This document shows, in pieces, positions 16,947-24,816 of a stretch of DNA of 64,000 bases (position 1 is the stretch's first letter; the number at the start of each line of letters is the position of its first letter). Source of the DNA: CAZEAP01 sp964510315 (lineage in GTDB: Bacteria > Planctomycetota > Brocadiia > SM23-32); the NCBI GenBank assembly GCA_964510315.1, contig CAZEAP010000003.1, positions 1-64,000 on the forward strand, written 5' to 3'. The notes below the pieces were generated by a model that saw only the letters and a list, made by a program, of their open reading frames with translations, was not told where the DNA came from and did not search any database. The position numbers and the translations under genes were made by a program.

Positions 16947-18030
16947 CCTGCGCCCCGTATTTGTAGAATGCCGCGCAGGCCCCCTCGCTGGAAACCATGC
17001 AGGGACCCAGGGCCGAATCCGGCACGCACTCCCTGCCGAACAGGGGGCACTTCGGAGGGCGTATCACGCCCCGCAGCACCTCGGCGCACCGACAGCGCGC
17101 GTGCTCGGCCGAAGGGACCGTCGAATCGGGCGGTTCAGCCCTGTAGCCGCTCAGGGCGGGCCGGAGGTCCAGTCCGCTTCCCTCTATCAGGCCCAGACCG
17201 CGCCACTGGCTGTCCGCCGCAAGAAAGACCTTCTCAACAACCTCCCGGGCCTCGGGGTTTCCCCCGGCGCGGACCGCCCGACGGTACTGGTTCTCCACGG
17301 CGGGCCTCCCTTCGGCTACCTGTTCCACCAGCGACAGTATGCCGCGGAGGATATCGGTGGGCTCAAAGCCGGTGACGCAGCAGGCCACCCCGTATTGATC
17401 CGGCAGGAACGCGTAGGGCTCCGGTCCGCTGATGGTGGAGACGTGCCCCGGCAGCAGGAAGCCGTCCACCGCCACTTCCGGCGCCTCCATCAGGGCGCGG
17501 AGTGCAGGGGGCATCACCTTGTGGCCGGAGAGCACGCGGAAGTTCCGCGCGCTCTCACCGTCGGCCTCCAGGACGGTGGCCGCCACGCCGGGCACGGTGG
17601 TCTCGAAGCCGATGGCCAGGAACAGAACTTCACGCTCCGGGCTCTCCCGGGCCAGCTTCAGGGCGTCCCGCGGTGAGTAGACCACCCGTACCTCCAGGCC
17701 CCGGGCGGCGGCGTCTTCCAGGGATTCCTCGCCTCCGCGGACCCGGTAGAGGTCGCCGAAGGTCGCCAGGATTACTCCGGGCTCCTCTCCCAGGGCAATG
17801 GCGCGGTCGACGTAAGTGGTCGGCGTCACGCAGACGGGACACCCGGGACCGCTCAGCATTCGGACGTTCTCCGGCAGCAGGTGGGGTATGCCGAACCGGT
17901 GAAGCGCCATGGTGTGACCGCCGCAGACCTCCATGAAGCAAAGCTGCTCCATACCGGCGGCCGTCCGCCGAATGCGTTCGGCCAACCGGCGGGCGGCTTC
18001 GGGGTCCCGGAATTCGTCGACAAATCTCAT
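16939..18030 (-). CDS. hypD: [NiFe]-hydrogenase maturation protein HypD
   Basis: A 363-residue Fe-S scaffold protein that with HypC assembles the Fe(CN)2CO unit. Seen: CFMEVCGGHTMALHRFGI, LSGPGCPVCVT, GFETTVPG, GFLLPGHVSTISG and a C-terminal Cys cluster (CRCAEVLRG...CPLFGREC...GPCMVSSEGAC). The ATG at 18030 begins MRFVDEFRD, the usual N-terminus. The 58 upstream in-frame codons carry no homology. It is the first gene of a five-gene operon; hypC, usually immediately upstream, is absent. Confidence 0.95.
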   Translation of the reverse strand: MRFVDEFRDPEAARRLAERIRRTAAGMEQLCFMEVCGGHTMALHRFGIPHLLPENVRMLSGPGCPVCVTPTTYVDRAIALGEEPGVILATFGDLYRVRGGEESLEDAAARGLEVRVVYSPRDALKLARESPEREVLFLAIGFETTVPGVAATVLEADGESARNFRVLSGHKVMPPALRALMEAPEVAVDGFLLPGHVSTISGPEPYAFLPDQYGVACCVTGFEPTDILRGILSLVEQVAEGRPAVENQYRRAVRAGGNPEAREVVEKVFLAADSQWRGLGLIEGSGLDLRPALSGYRAEPPDSTVPSAEHARCRCAEVLRGVIRPPKCPLFGRECVPDSALGPCMVSSEGACAAFYKYGAQDV

Positions 18031-18150
18031 CCCGTCCGTCCATTCCCGGAGTGGCGGCGGTGCGCAGCGCGTCCGGGCAGTATAAAGCAGCGGTCCGAAA
18101 GATGCCACGACGGGCGAGCCCGACGGGACGGGGGTTCGCCCCGGTTTGGG

Positions 18151-18180
18151 TTGGACGCCTTCTTCGGGGGCGGTTATGCT
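18151..18180 (+). promoter_or_regulatory. Candidate promoter of TPR protein gene
   Basis: TTGGAC (18151-18156) and TATGCT (18175-18180) with an 18-base spacer lie 53 bases before the GTG start. Confidence 0.45.
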
Positions 18181-18233
18181 GGCGACCGTCGGACGGTTCC
18201 TCAACGGAGGCGATATGCGGGGGGAGGTGCGCT

Positions 18234-18776
18234 GTGAAGAAGCTGGTGCTGGTCTGTGCGCTGGTGGTCGCGGGGTTTGTCCTCTACAAAGTTGCGCTGA
18301 ACACTCCCTATCGCAGGGGCGTGAAGTTCTTCAGCCAGGGCGACTATGAGACGGCGGCCGAGGCGTTCAAGGAATCCCTGGAGGAAGGCAATCAGCGCTG
18401 CCTGTCGCTGGTCTACCTTGGGCGGATAGAGGGCATCAACGGTCGATATAGACAGGGCGCTCACTTCTGCGACGAGGCCCTCGAGGTCCAGCCGGACAAA
18501 GCCGAGTGCCATTACTTCCGCGCCGTGCTGCTGCAGATGGCCGGCGAAGGCCGCAGGGCCGAGGAAGCGCTGGATAGACTGGCGGAGCTTCCCCAGGTCG
18601 GCCGCGGCTTCGCCATCGGCGGGTTGGGCGGATTCGCCCGGTCCGGCAAACTGACCGGCCCGGAGAAAGTTGACAGGCTGTGCATCCTCCAGGGGGCTTC
18701 GTCCCCGCATTTCTGTCCAGCGCTCCGCCAGATCATCGAGGAGCACCCCGAACTGGCCAAACACTTCGGCGGCTGA
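18234..18776 (+). CDS. Membrane-anchored TPR-like protein
   Basis: A 180-residue protein with a single N-terminal membrane segment (VKKLVLVCALVVAGFVLYKVAL) and helical repeats that look like TPRs: GVKFFSQGDYETAAEAFKESLEEG, GRYRQGAHFCDEALEVQPDKAECHYFRA. It probably faces the periplasm and scaffolds a complex; no enzyme motif is present. The start is a GTG at 18234 with GGAGGTG 6 bases upstream. The upstream frame is Arg-rich nonsense. Confidence 0.65.
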   Translation: MKKLVLVCALVVAGFVLYKVALNTPYRRGVKFFSQGDYETAAEAFKESLEEGNQRCLSLVYLGRIEGINGRYRQGAHFCDEALEVQPDKAECHYFRAVLLQMAGEGRRAEEALDRLAELPQVGRGFAIGGLGGFARSGKLTGPEKVDRLCILQGASSPHFCPALRQIIEEHPELAKHFGG

Positions 18777-18825
18777 GAGCGCGGCCCGGATACGCCCGTG
18801 GATCGAGCATCTGGTGGAGGGAATT

Positions 18826-18921
18826 AAAGCCCCAACGGGGCGTCAAATATCAGCCCGGGGCGCAGCCCTGGGAAACCGGGTGCATTCTCCAGATAGTTAA
18901 GCCCTGTAGGGGCGAAACATA
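18826..18921. repeat. Three-part hairpin repeat (GCCCC...GGGGC type)
   Basis: Three consecutive imperfect palindromes: AGCCCCAACGGGGCG at 18828-18842, AGCCCGGGGCGCAGCCCTGGG at 18851-18871, and AAGCCCTGTAGGGGCGAAA at 18899-18917. A related element with the same AGCCCGGGGCGCAG start occurs at 54388-54431. The rest of 18777-19299 contains nothing I can assign. Confidence 0.65.
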
Positions 18922-19299
18922 CCCAGAGCAGCCGAGCGTCCTTCGGTACGTGCCGAGATGTCGGTCAACCTGAATGACTATGTTGCGCCCTTTCAGAACG
19001 CTTTGATTTTTGCCGGTCATTTTCCCCGGACGGAGTCTATGCGCCTCTGGAGCACCCTGGGCTCCATGCCGGGCTCTTACGGAGCCCAAAAGCCACCTCA
19101 GACATCAGTCCATCGCGCGGGAACGGCCGATTGCCCCGGAAACCCCTCCCGATCATAACGCGTCCACGCTGAACGCGTACGCGAGGCTTGTCCCGCTGCG
19201 CGGCCGGCGGCAAGCCGCCGGGATCGAAACCGGCGCCGAGGCGCCGCACTCCTATGTGTTAGACTCTGGCCATTGGAAAGGTCGGAGTCGCGGGAGTTT

Positions 19300-19331
19300 G
19301 CGTGGGCGGGGGCGCGCGCCCCCGCCCACGC
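19300..19331. repeat. 32-bp perfect palindrome
   Basis: The left arm GCGTGGGCGGGGGCGC is followed immediately by its exact reverse complement, with no loop (centre between 19315 and 19316). It lies in non-coding sequence just upstream of two transposase remnants. Confidence 0.9.
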
Positions 19332-19415
19332 GCGCGGCGGAGAGGGTCGCCGGCAGGGCCTCCGCACTCAGCCGCGGAATAAACGGCCACCTTGGTCCGC
19401 CCCCCGGCCGGCGTC

Positions 19416-19545
19416 TTACGCGGCGCCCACCAGGCTGCGCACCGTTGGAGCCTCCGTGTCCTCCTTCCCTTTCCGCTCCCTGGCCCGGCCCAGCGCCATC
19501 GCCAGCATCACCACCAGCGCCAGCGAGCACCTGAGCCGCACCTGC
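19416..19545 (-). pseudogene. Possible transposase C-terminal remnant
   Basis: The minus-strand frame ends LALVVMLAMALGRARERKGK then EDTEAPTVRSLVGAA and a stop at 19416. This resembles the terminal helix and basic tail of some DDE transposases. No start or catalytic region remains. Assigned by eye only. Confidence 0.3.
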
Positions 19546-19612
19546 GCTGCCGGAGCCGGTGAAATACCCCTGCGTCTGCGTTGCACGCAGACAGGGGTCG
19601 CTGATCCCGCGC

Positions 19613-19762
19613 ATGCGGGAGGAGAAACTGGTGAAGATCGGAGCGAAGGTTGTGTGCCATGCCCGCTACGTTGTGTTCCACATGGCCGAGGTGGCGGTGC
19701 CGAGGGAGCTGTTCGGAGCGATATTGAATCGGATTCAGATGCCAGCTCCGGCGCCCACCTGA
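19613..19762 (+). pseudogene. IS1380-like transposase C-terminal remnant
   Basis: The plus-strand frame reads MREEKLVKIGAKVVCHARYV then VFHMAEVAVPRELFGAILNRI and a short Pro/Ala tail to a stop at 19762. The GAKVV.H.RYV.F..AEVAVPR.LF..IL..I pattern is the C-terminal signature of a DDE transposase group I associate with IS1380. The catalytic domain is missing; upstream sequence is an inverted repeat (19567-19597). Confidence 0.55.
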
Positions 19763-20015
19763 CGTCGACTGGCGGACACAGAAATGGCGCGCTCTGCATT
19801 CCCGAACGCAGGGGGTATGTCTCGAAAGCCAAAACCCGTCTTCTCGCCGCGCATCACAGGCCAGGGAACGCCCTGGCAAGGGCCGCCGCGCCCGGGAGTT
19901 CTGTGGATTTCGGTTTGACAGACCCCTCCGGCGGGGTACCCTGTCATACTGAAAGTCAATTTGCGATTTCTCTGCGCTACATGGAAAATCTACATTCAGT
20001 GCAGTAGAGGTTGAG

Positions 20016-21965
20016 ATGCCCGCACCCGAGGGACTTTTGAGCCTTGAATTCCCCGTCGAGTCGTTTCCCGAGGGCCAGATCGCCCCGCCCATGGAGCCCG
20101 ATCACCCCACTTGGGCCCTGATGCCGCCGTGGACCGACCCGCTGGCCGACCGCGGCGCCTACCGCACCCCGTCCAGCAAGGAGCGCGTTGAGACCCCGCA
20201 CGGCCCGGCCATCCGCTTTACCGACCGAGGCCCCAAACCGCACGCGCTCGTGACGGGCGAGCCCTGGTGGCGCAACGCGCGCCTGAAGTGCCGCGTCTTG
20301 CCGACGGCGCGCGGGGTCGAGCGCTGCAACGACGGCTGGTTCCTGGCCGACGCCCACGCGGGCCTGGTCTTCCGCATCGAGACCTCGCGCCGATACTACT
20401 TCTTCGGCGTCGAGGCGAGGGACCGCCTGGTGCTGTACCGTCGCAACGACGACGACTGGCACGTGCTGGACTGGCGCCGCGTCGAGCTGCCCGACGGTCC
20501 TCTCACCCTGCACGCCGAGTTGCAGGACGACCTCATCACGGTGAGCTGTCCCGAGTGCGAGGTGGAGTTGTACGCCCGGGAGGAGACCTTCCCGAGCGGG
20601 CGTATGGGTTTCCGCAGCCTGGGCGAAAGTGAGCTTCTGGACCTGAGTGTCGAGCTTGACGCCGAGGAGCGGGCCCGCAACGCCGAGCGCCGGGCCGCCC
20701 TGCGCGAACGGACTGAGCGGCTGGGCCGGGAGGTGCCTGACGCCGTACCGGCGGGCGAGTTCGACCTCTCCGGCGCACTGAGCCTGAAGGTCTGCCGCGA
20801 CTTCGCCGCGGAGGGCCGCAACGACCTGCTGTTCAACGGTCCGGACGGCCTGCTGGCCCGCACGTGGGAGGGCGAGGAGCTGTGGCGCCACCCCGAGCCG
20901 GCGCTTCTGTGCGAGCCCGGCCCCGCGCGGCCGGAGGGCGGACGCCGCCTTTACCTGCTGGTGGGCTGCCGCCATAGCAGAGATGCCCTCTCGGTGGCCG
21001 GGCACGCCAAGAAGAACACCGTCGCCGACGAGGTGGTGGTGCTGGACGGCACTGACGGCCGCGAGCTGGTTCGCACGAAGCTGCCCGAGGACCCCGTCCG
21101 CACGGGCGAGCTGCGCAAGTACGATCTCTCCTCCGAGGTCGGATGCGGGAAGCGGCCGGGCGAACTGGACTTCACAGTGCGCCAGTGGCGCCAGGAACTG
21201 GGCGGCGCCGGGGTGCACCTGTGGGCGTATGACATGGAAGGTGATGAACTGTGGCAGCGGCAGGTCGAGACGCCCTACGGTCACCACGGCGCCGTGCACT
21301 GCGCCGACATCAACCGCGACGGCGAACTGGAAGTGCTGGCGGGTGGCACCTGCTTCAGCGCCAGGGGCGAACTGATGTGGACCCACGACATGGCCGACGA
21401 GATGCGCCGCATCCACGGGGCCGACCATTACGACTCGGTGCTGGTGCAGCCGCCCGAGCTGTGGCCGCATGCCGACCCGCTGGTGGTGCTGGCCGGCGGC
21501 AGCGCAGGCGTTTACGTCGTGGACGCCCTCACCGGCCGCACGTGCGCCCTCTACCGCGTCGGCCACGCCCAGTGGACCGCCTGGGGGCGGCTCCGGGACG
21601 ACATACCCGGCCCGCAATTCATGGTGGGCACCCGATGGGGCAACTACGGGATACTTTGCCTGTTCAGCCCCGCGGGCGACCGACTATGGGCCGCCCAGCC
21701 AGACTACGTGCTCCAGGGCTCCAAACCCGTGAAGTGGCGTACCGAGGGACCCGAGTTCATGTGGATCAATACCTCGGAATCCGGGATGGGCCTCTACGAC
21801 GGCCACTGCCGCCTGGTCAAGCCTCTTGAACCGCTGCGCCGCGCGTTCCGGGGCAAGACTCGCATGCAGGTCTCTGCTCGCGCTCTGCGCCGCCGCCCCG
21901 GCGGTCGCCATCGCCTGGCGCTGACCATCGGGGAGCGGATGTTGCTCTTCCGACCGGAGTCCTGA
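20016..21965 (+). CDS. Large hypothetical protein: beta-sandwich plus propeller
   Basis: A 649-residue protein with no signal peptide or membrane segment. Residues about 50-220 look like a concanavalin-type beta-sandwich (RLKCRVLP, GWFLADAHAGLVFRIE, YFFGVEARDRLVLYR, MGFRSLGESELLDLSVE). A charged helix follows (220-245), then a propeller-like region with blade motifs HLWAYDMEGDELWQRQ, HCADINRDGELEVLAGG (FG-GAP/VCBS-like Ca-binding loop) and TRWGNYGILCLFSPAGDRLW. The architecture recalls polysaccharide-lyase-type propellers, but no catalytic signature is recognisable. The ATG has a GAGG 6-10 bases upstream. Adjacent genes do not reveal its role. Confidence 0.6.
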   Translation: MPAPEGLLSLEFPVESFPEGQIAPPMEPDHPTWALMPPWTDPLADRGAYRTPSSKERVETPHGPAIRFTDRGPKPHALVTGEPWWRNARLKCRVLPTARGVERCNDGWFLADAHAGLVFRIETSRRYYFFGVEARDRLVLYRRNDDDWHVLDWRRVELPDGPLTLHAELQDDLITVSCPECEVELYAREETFPSGRMGFRSLGESELLDLSVELDAEERARNAERRAALRERTERLGREVPDAVPAGEFDLSGALSLKVCRDFAAEGRNDLLFNGPDGLLARTWEGEELWRHPEPALLCEPGPARPEGGRRLYLLVGCRHSRDALSVAGHAKKNTVADEVVVLDGTDGRELVRTKLPEDPVRTGELRKYDLSSEVGCGKRPGELDFTVRQWRQELGGAGVHLWAYDMEGDELWQRQVETPYGHHGAVHCADINRDGELEVLAGGTCFSARGELMWTHDMADEMRRIHGADHYDSVLVQPPELWPHADPLVVLAGGSAGVYVVDALTGRTCALYRVGHAQWTAWGRLRDDIPGPQFMVGTRWGNYGILCLFSPAGDRLWAAQPDYVLQGSKPVKWRTEGPEFMWINTSESGMGLYDGHCRLVKPLEPLRRAFRGKTRMQVSARALRRRPGGRHRLALTIGERMLLFRPES

Positions 21966-22118
21966 AACCCGGCGTGTGGCCGTTGGCGCGGCAAGTCTCG
22001 CAGGATCGGTGGCTCTGCTGTGGTGGTCGGTTCTCGCCACCGCGGCCGAAGCGGCGTGCAGCGGCGGCGCATAATTGCATCTGCGGCCGCCTCGGACCGA
22101 AGGTGAGGAGACGCCCGC

Positions 22119-22565
22119 ATGACCGAAGACGAGCGATATCTAAACCTGTTGCACATCTTCCACTACGTGGTGGCCGCTCTCGCCGGCGTGTTCGCGTGCT
22201 TTCCGCTGATCCACGTGGCTTTCGGTGTGATGATGCTGGCGGGTGTCCTGGCCGACGGCGGCAACGCGCCTCCCCGGATATTGGCGTGGTTCTTCGTGAT
22301 CTTTCCGGCGCTTTTCATCCTCGTGGGGCTGACGTTCGCCGTGTTGGTGGCCGTGGCGGGGCGGTTCCTGGGGCGGCGCACCCACTATACCTACTGCCTG
22401 GTGATGGGCGGGGTTGTGTGCATCTTCGTGCCGTTCGGCACCGTCCTGGGGGTGTTCACCATCCTGGTGCTGACCCGCCCCGCGGTCAAGGAGATGTTCG
22501 GGGTCGCCGACGGCGAACCGGCGACGGAGGGGACCGGGAGCGACCGGGGGGCTCAAAAGCTGTAG
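22119..22565 (+). CDS. Four-helix small membrane protein
   Basis: A 148-residue protein starting MTEDERYLNLLHIFHYVVAA with four hydrophobic segments (about 10-45, 52-85, 93-115 and up to 121). The N-terminal LNLLHIFHYV and the LTRPAVKEMFG end resemble small DUF4870-like or similar uncharacterised integral membrane proteins. The start has GAGGAG 10 bases upstream. The last 13 bases overlap the convergent porin gene. Confidence 0.65.
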   Translation: MTEDERYLNLLHIFHYVVAALAGVFACFPLIHVAFGVMMLAGVLADGGNAPPRILAWFFVIFPALFILVGLTFAVLVAVAGRFLGRRTHYTYCLVMGGVVCIFVPFGTVLGVFTILVLTRPAVKEMFGVADGEPATEGTGSDRGAQKL

Positions 22566-23998
22566 CGGAGGCCGACGTAGAGGTTGTTGTTGCGGTCGAA
22601 CTGCCCGAACTGGGTGTGCCCCTTCTCGCCGAGGAAGATGTTCGCCCCCCCGTCCACCCGCCAGCGGTCGGTGATGTCGTAGCTGACGTGGGGGCGAAGG
22701 TAGGCGTCCCGGTCCGAGGGGCTCCAAAAGGCGAAAAGCGACAGCTTCATGTCCTGGTTCAGCAGGAGTTTGGTCAGGCGGAGGGTGAAGAGGTGGCGGT
22801 TCTCCTCCGCCTCCGGGGTGCCCCCGGGGAGAGTCCGCCGGTAGGAGCCGTGGTTCATCATGTGCTCCACGTAATACTGCGCCCCCACGGTGAAGTCCTG
22901 CGCCAGCCGCGGCAGGTCCCGGCTGTAGCCGAAAAGGAAGCGAAACTGGCTGTTGGGCACGAAGGGATCGTCCCCGCCCGTGTCCTCGCGCGAGTGGTAG
23001 TAGGCGAACTCGACGTTGCCGATGCCGCCGGCGAAAGGTCCCCGGGCGCTGGCTCCCCAGACGTCCAGACGTGGGTGAGTGAAGCGGCCCGTGGCCGGGT
23101 CTATGCCCACCGGGCTCTTCCAGAATCCATGATAGCCGTAGAGCGCCAGCTCATAGCTCGCGATGCCGCGGTAGAGACGAAGTGCGATCTCGTCATCGCG
23201 GAACCACTCCCCCGGCGCGTCGGTGCGCACGCGCAGGTCCTCCCCCGCCCTTGCCCCGAGAAGCGGGTTGTAATAGCTGAGCCGCTCGCCGTCGACGAAT
23301 ACGTCCGGGTCGAAGTGCGGCGTGTAGACGATGTCGAGGTTCGCCGCCCGCGAGAACAGGCTCAGCTTCAGAGCATCGCTGGGGGCCTTCAGGTACTCGA
23401 CGTCCCGGCCCATGAAAAAGCTCTCGTAGTCCTTGGGGAAAAGGTCGTTCAGGAAGACCAGGTCGCCGGTTCCCCAGGTGAGTATCTGCCGGCCGACCTT
23501 GACATCCGCGAACTCCACGGGGGAGAAAGTCACATTGGCCTCGCGCCACTCCAGAAGCAGGTCCCGCAGCACCGGGTCGTAGAGCAGGTCCGCCTTGAAG
23601 CTGAAGCCCAACCCGCGCCAGTAGGGCTTGGATTCGAGCTGGAGCCGCGTCTCGCCCATGGTCAGCTCACGGCTGTGGTCGTTGTCCTCGACGAAGCGCG
23701 GCCCCACGCGAACCTCCCAGAAGCCGTGAAGCGGGATGGGCAGGGCCTCCAGGCGCCGGTCCAGTGCGTCCGACCACGTCTCGGCGGGCCCCTCCGCGGC
23801 GGAGGGCGCCTCCTCCCCCATGGGAGGCGGAGGAGGCTCTTCACCTTCCTGCTCCTCACCCATGGTGGGCAGCGCGGGCTCCTCGGCCGCATCCTCCTCC
23901 CGGCCCATCGCGGGCAGCGGCGGCTCCTCCGCCCCCGCCGGGAGGGTGAGGAGCACGCATGCGGCAAATACGCCGAAGGCGAATTGAAGGCGGTTCAT
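22553..23998 (-). CDS. DUF1302-like outer-membrane porin with PxLPxMG linker
   Basis: A 481-residue exported protein: signal peptide (residues 1-23, ending AGA), then a Pro/Glu-rich linker with three repeats (PPLPAMG, PALPTMG, PPPPPMG, residues 26-61), then a beta-barrel of alternating strands ending in LYVGLRYSF with the C-terminal Phe recognised by the BAM machinery. The barrel resembles DUF1302-type porins found with RND pumps and LolA-like proteins. It is the last gene of the 22553-27988 operon; its ATG overlaps the upstream stop by 4 bases. Confidence 0.75.
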   Translation of the reverse strand: MNRLQFAFGVFAACVLLTLPAGAEEPPLPAMGREEDAAEEPALPTMGEEQEGEEPPPPPMGEEAPSAAEGPAETWSDALDRRLEALPIPLHGFWEVRVGPRFVEDNDHSRELTMGETRLQLESKPYWRGLGFSFKADLLYDPVLRDLLLEWREANVTFSPVEFADVKVGRQILTWGTGDLVFLNDLFPKDYESFFMGRDVEYLKAPSDALKLSLFSRAANLDIVYTPHFDPDVFVDGERLSYYNPLLGARAGEDLRVRTDAPGEWFRDDEIALRLYRGIASYELALYGYHGFWKSPVGIDPATGRFTHPRLDVWGASARGPFAGGIGNVEFAYYHSREDTGGDDPFVPNSQFRFLFGYSRDLPRLAQDFTVGAQYYVEHMMNHGSYRRTLPGGTPEAEENRHLFTLRLTKLLLNQDMKLSLFAFWSPSDRDAYLRPHVSYDITDRWRVDGGANIFLGEKGHTQFGQFDRNNNLYVGLRYSF

Positions 23999-24816
23999 TT
24001 CAGGTATTCGCGCGGGGGCTTGCGGAGGTAGCGCTTGCTGAAGATGTCGTCGGGCAGCTCGGCGCCGTAGGCCACCTCGGAGTACTCGGCCACCGTGCGG
24101 GCGTCCTGAGGCCCCTGCTCCCGGTAGTCGATCATCTGCGTTCGGGTGGCGGTCCAGTGGCCGTCTATCTGCTCCATCTTCAGCACCTGGTACTCCCGGT
24201 ATTTCTCCCCGTCGGCCTGGTAGTAGTAGGAGTAGACGGGCATGAAGGTCTGGCGGTGGATGTAGGTGTCGTAGTATTCGAACTCCACGAGGTCGGGCTT
24301 TTTGGGGCGGCTGCGCACGACGAAGTAATTCTTCGTGGTCTTCCGCAGTTCGTGCTCGTCATCGTCGATGTTGCGCCCCGAGACGTCCTCATAGAAGAAG
24401 TGTGTGCCGACGAAGCTGGTGCGCTTGTCGGCCGCGGCAATCCGGTTGACCAGGTCGAGGGCGGGATTGTAGAGCCAGCGGTCGTCGTCCTTCTCGATGC
24501 GCTTCCAGACCAGGAAGACGGTGCCCCGCACGTCGGCGGGCCGGCGGAAGTAGGCGTAGTATTTCTGATCCAGGCCCTCCTCGGCGTTGCGACGCAGGAT
24601 GGTCAGCTTCCGCTCGCCGCGGACCTCGCCTTTCGCGTTGTAGATGGTCATGCTCACGTCCGCCCGGCCGGTGCCGGCCTGGTAGTAGGCAACCCGATTG
24701 GCCTTCCGCACGATTTCGTCCACGCTCGGCGCCTCGGACTCTCCCTGCTGCGCCAGGGCCGGCGCGAGCACGAAAGCGCCCGCCGCCAGAAGAATGTAGA
24801 GCTTAACTCGATTCAT
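23995..24816 (-). CDS. LolA-like outer-membrane lipoprotein-sorting protein
   Basis: A 273-residue periplasmic protein with a signal peptide (MNRVKLYILLAAGAFVLAPALA) and the half-barrel fold of the LolA-like family linked to RND transporters (PF17131 type): DVSMTIYNAKGEVRGERKLTI, YYAYFRRPADVRGTVFLVW, DRWLYNPALDLVNRI, SFVGTHFFYEDVSGR. It probably carries a lipid or other hydrophobic cargo between the pump and the porin. The ATG at 24816 has AGGAGG about 10 bases upstream and overlaps the end of the RND gene by 14 bases. Confidence 0.85.
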   Translation of the reverse strand: MNRVKLYILLAAGAFVLAPALAQQGESEAPSVDEIVRKANRVAYYQAGTGRADVSMTIYNAKGEVRGERKLTILRRNAEEGLDQKYYAYFRRPADVRGTVFLVWKRIEKDDDRWLYNPALDLVNRIAAADKRTSFVGTHFFYEDVSGRNIDDDEHELRKTTKNYFVVRSRPKKPDLVEFEYYDTYIHRQTFMPVYSYYYQADGEKYREYQVLKMEQIDGHWTATRTQMIDYREQGPQDARTVAEYSEVAYGAELPDDIFSKRYLRKPPREYLK

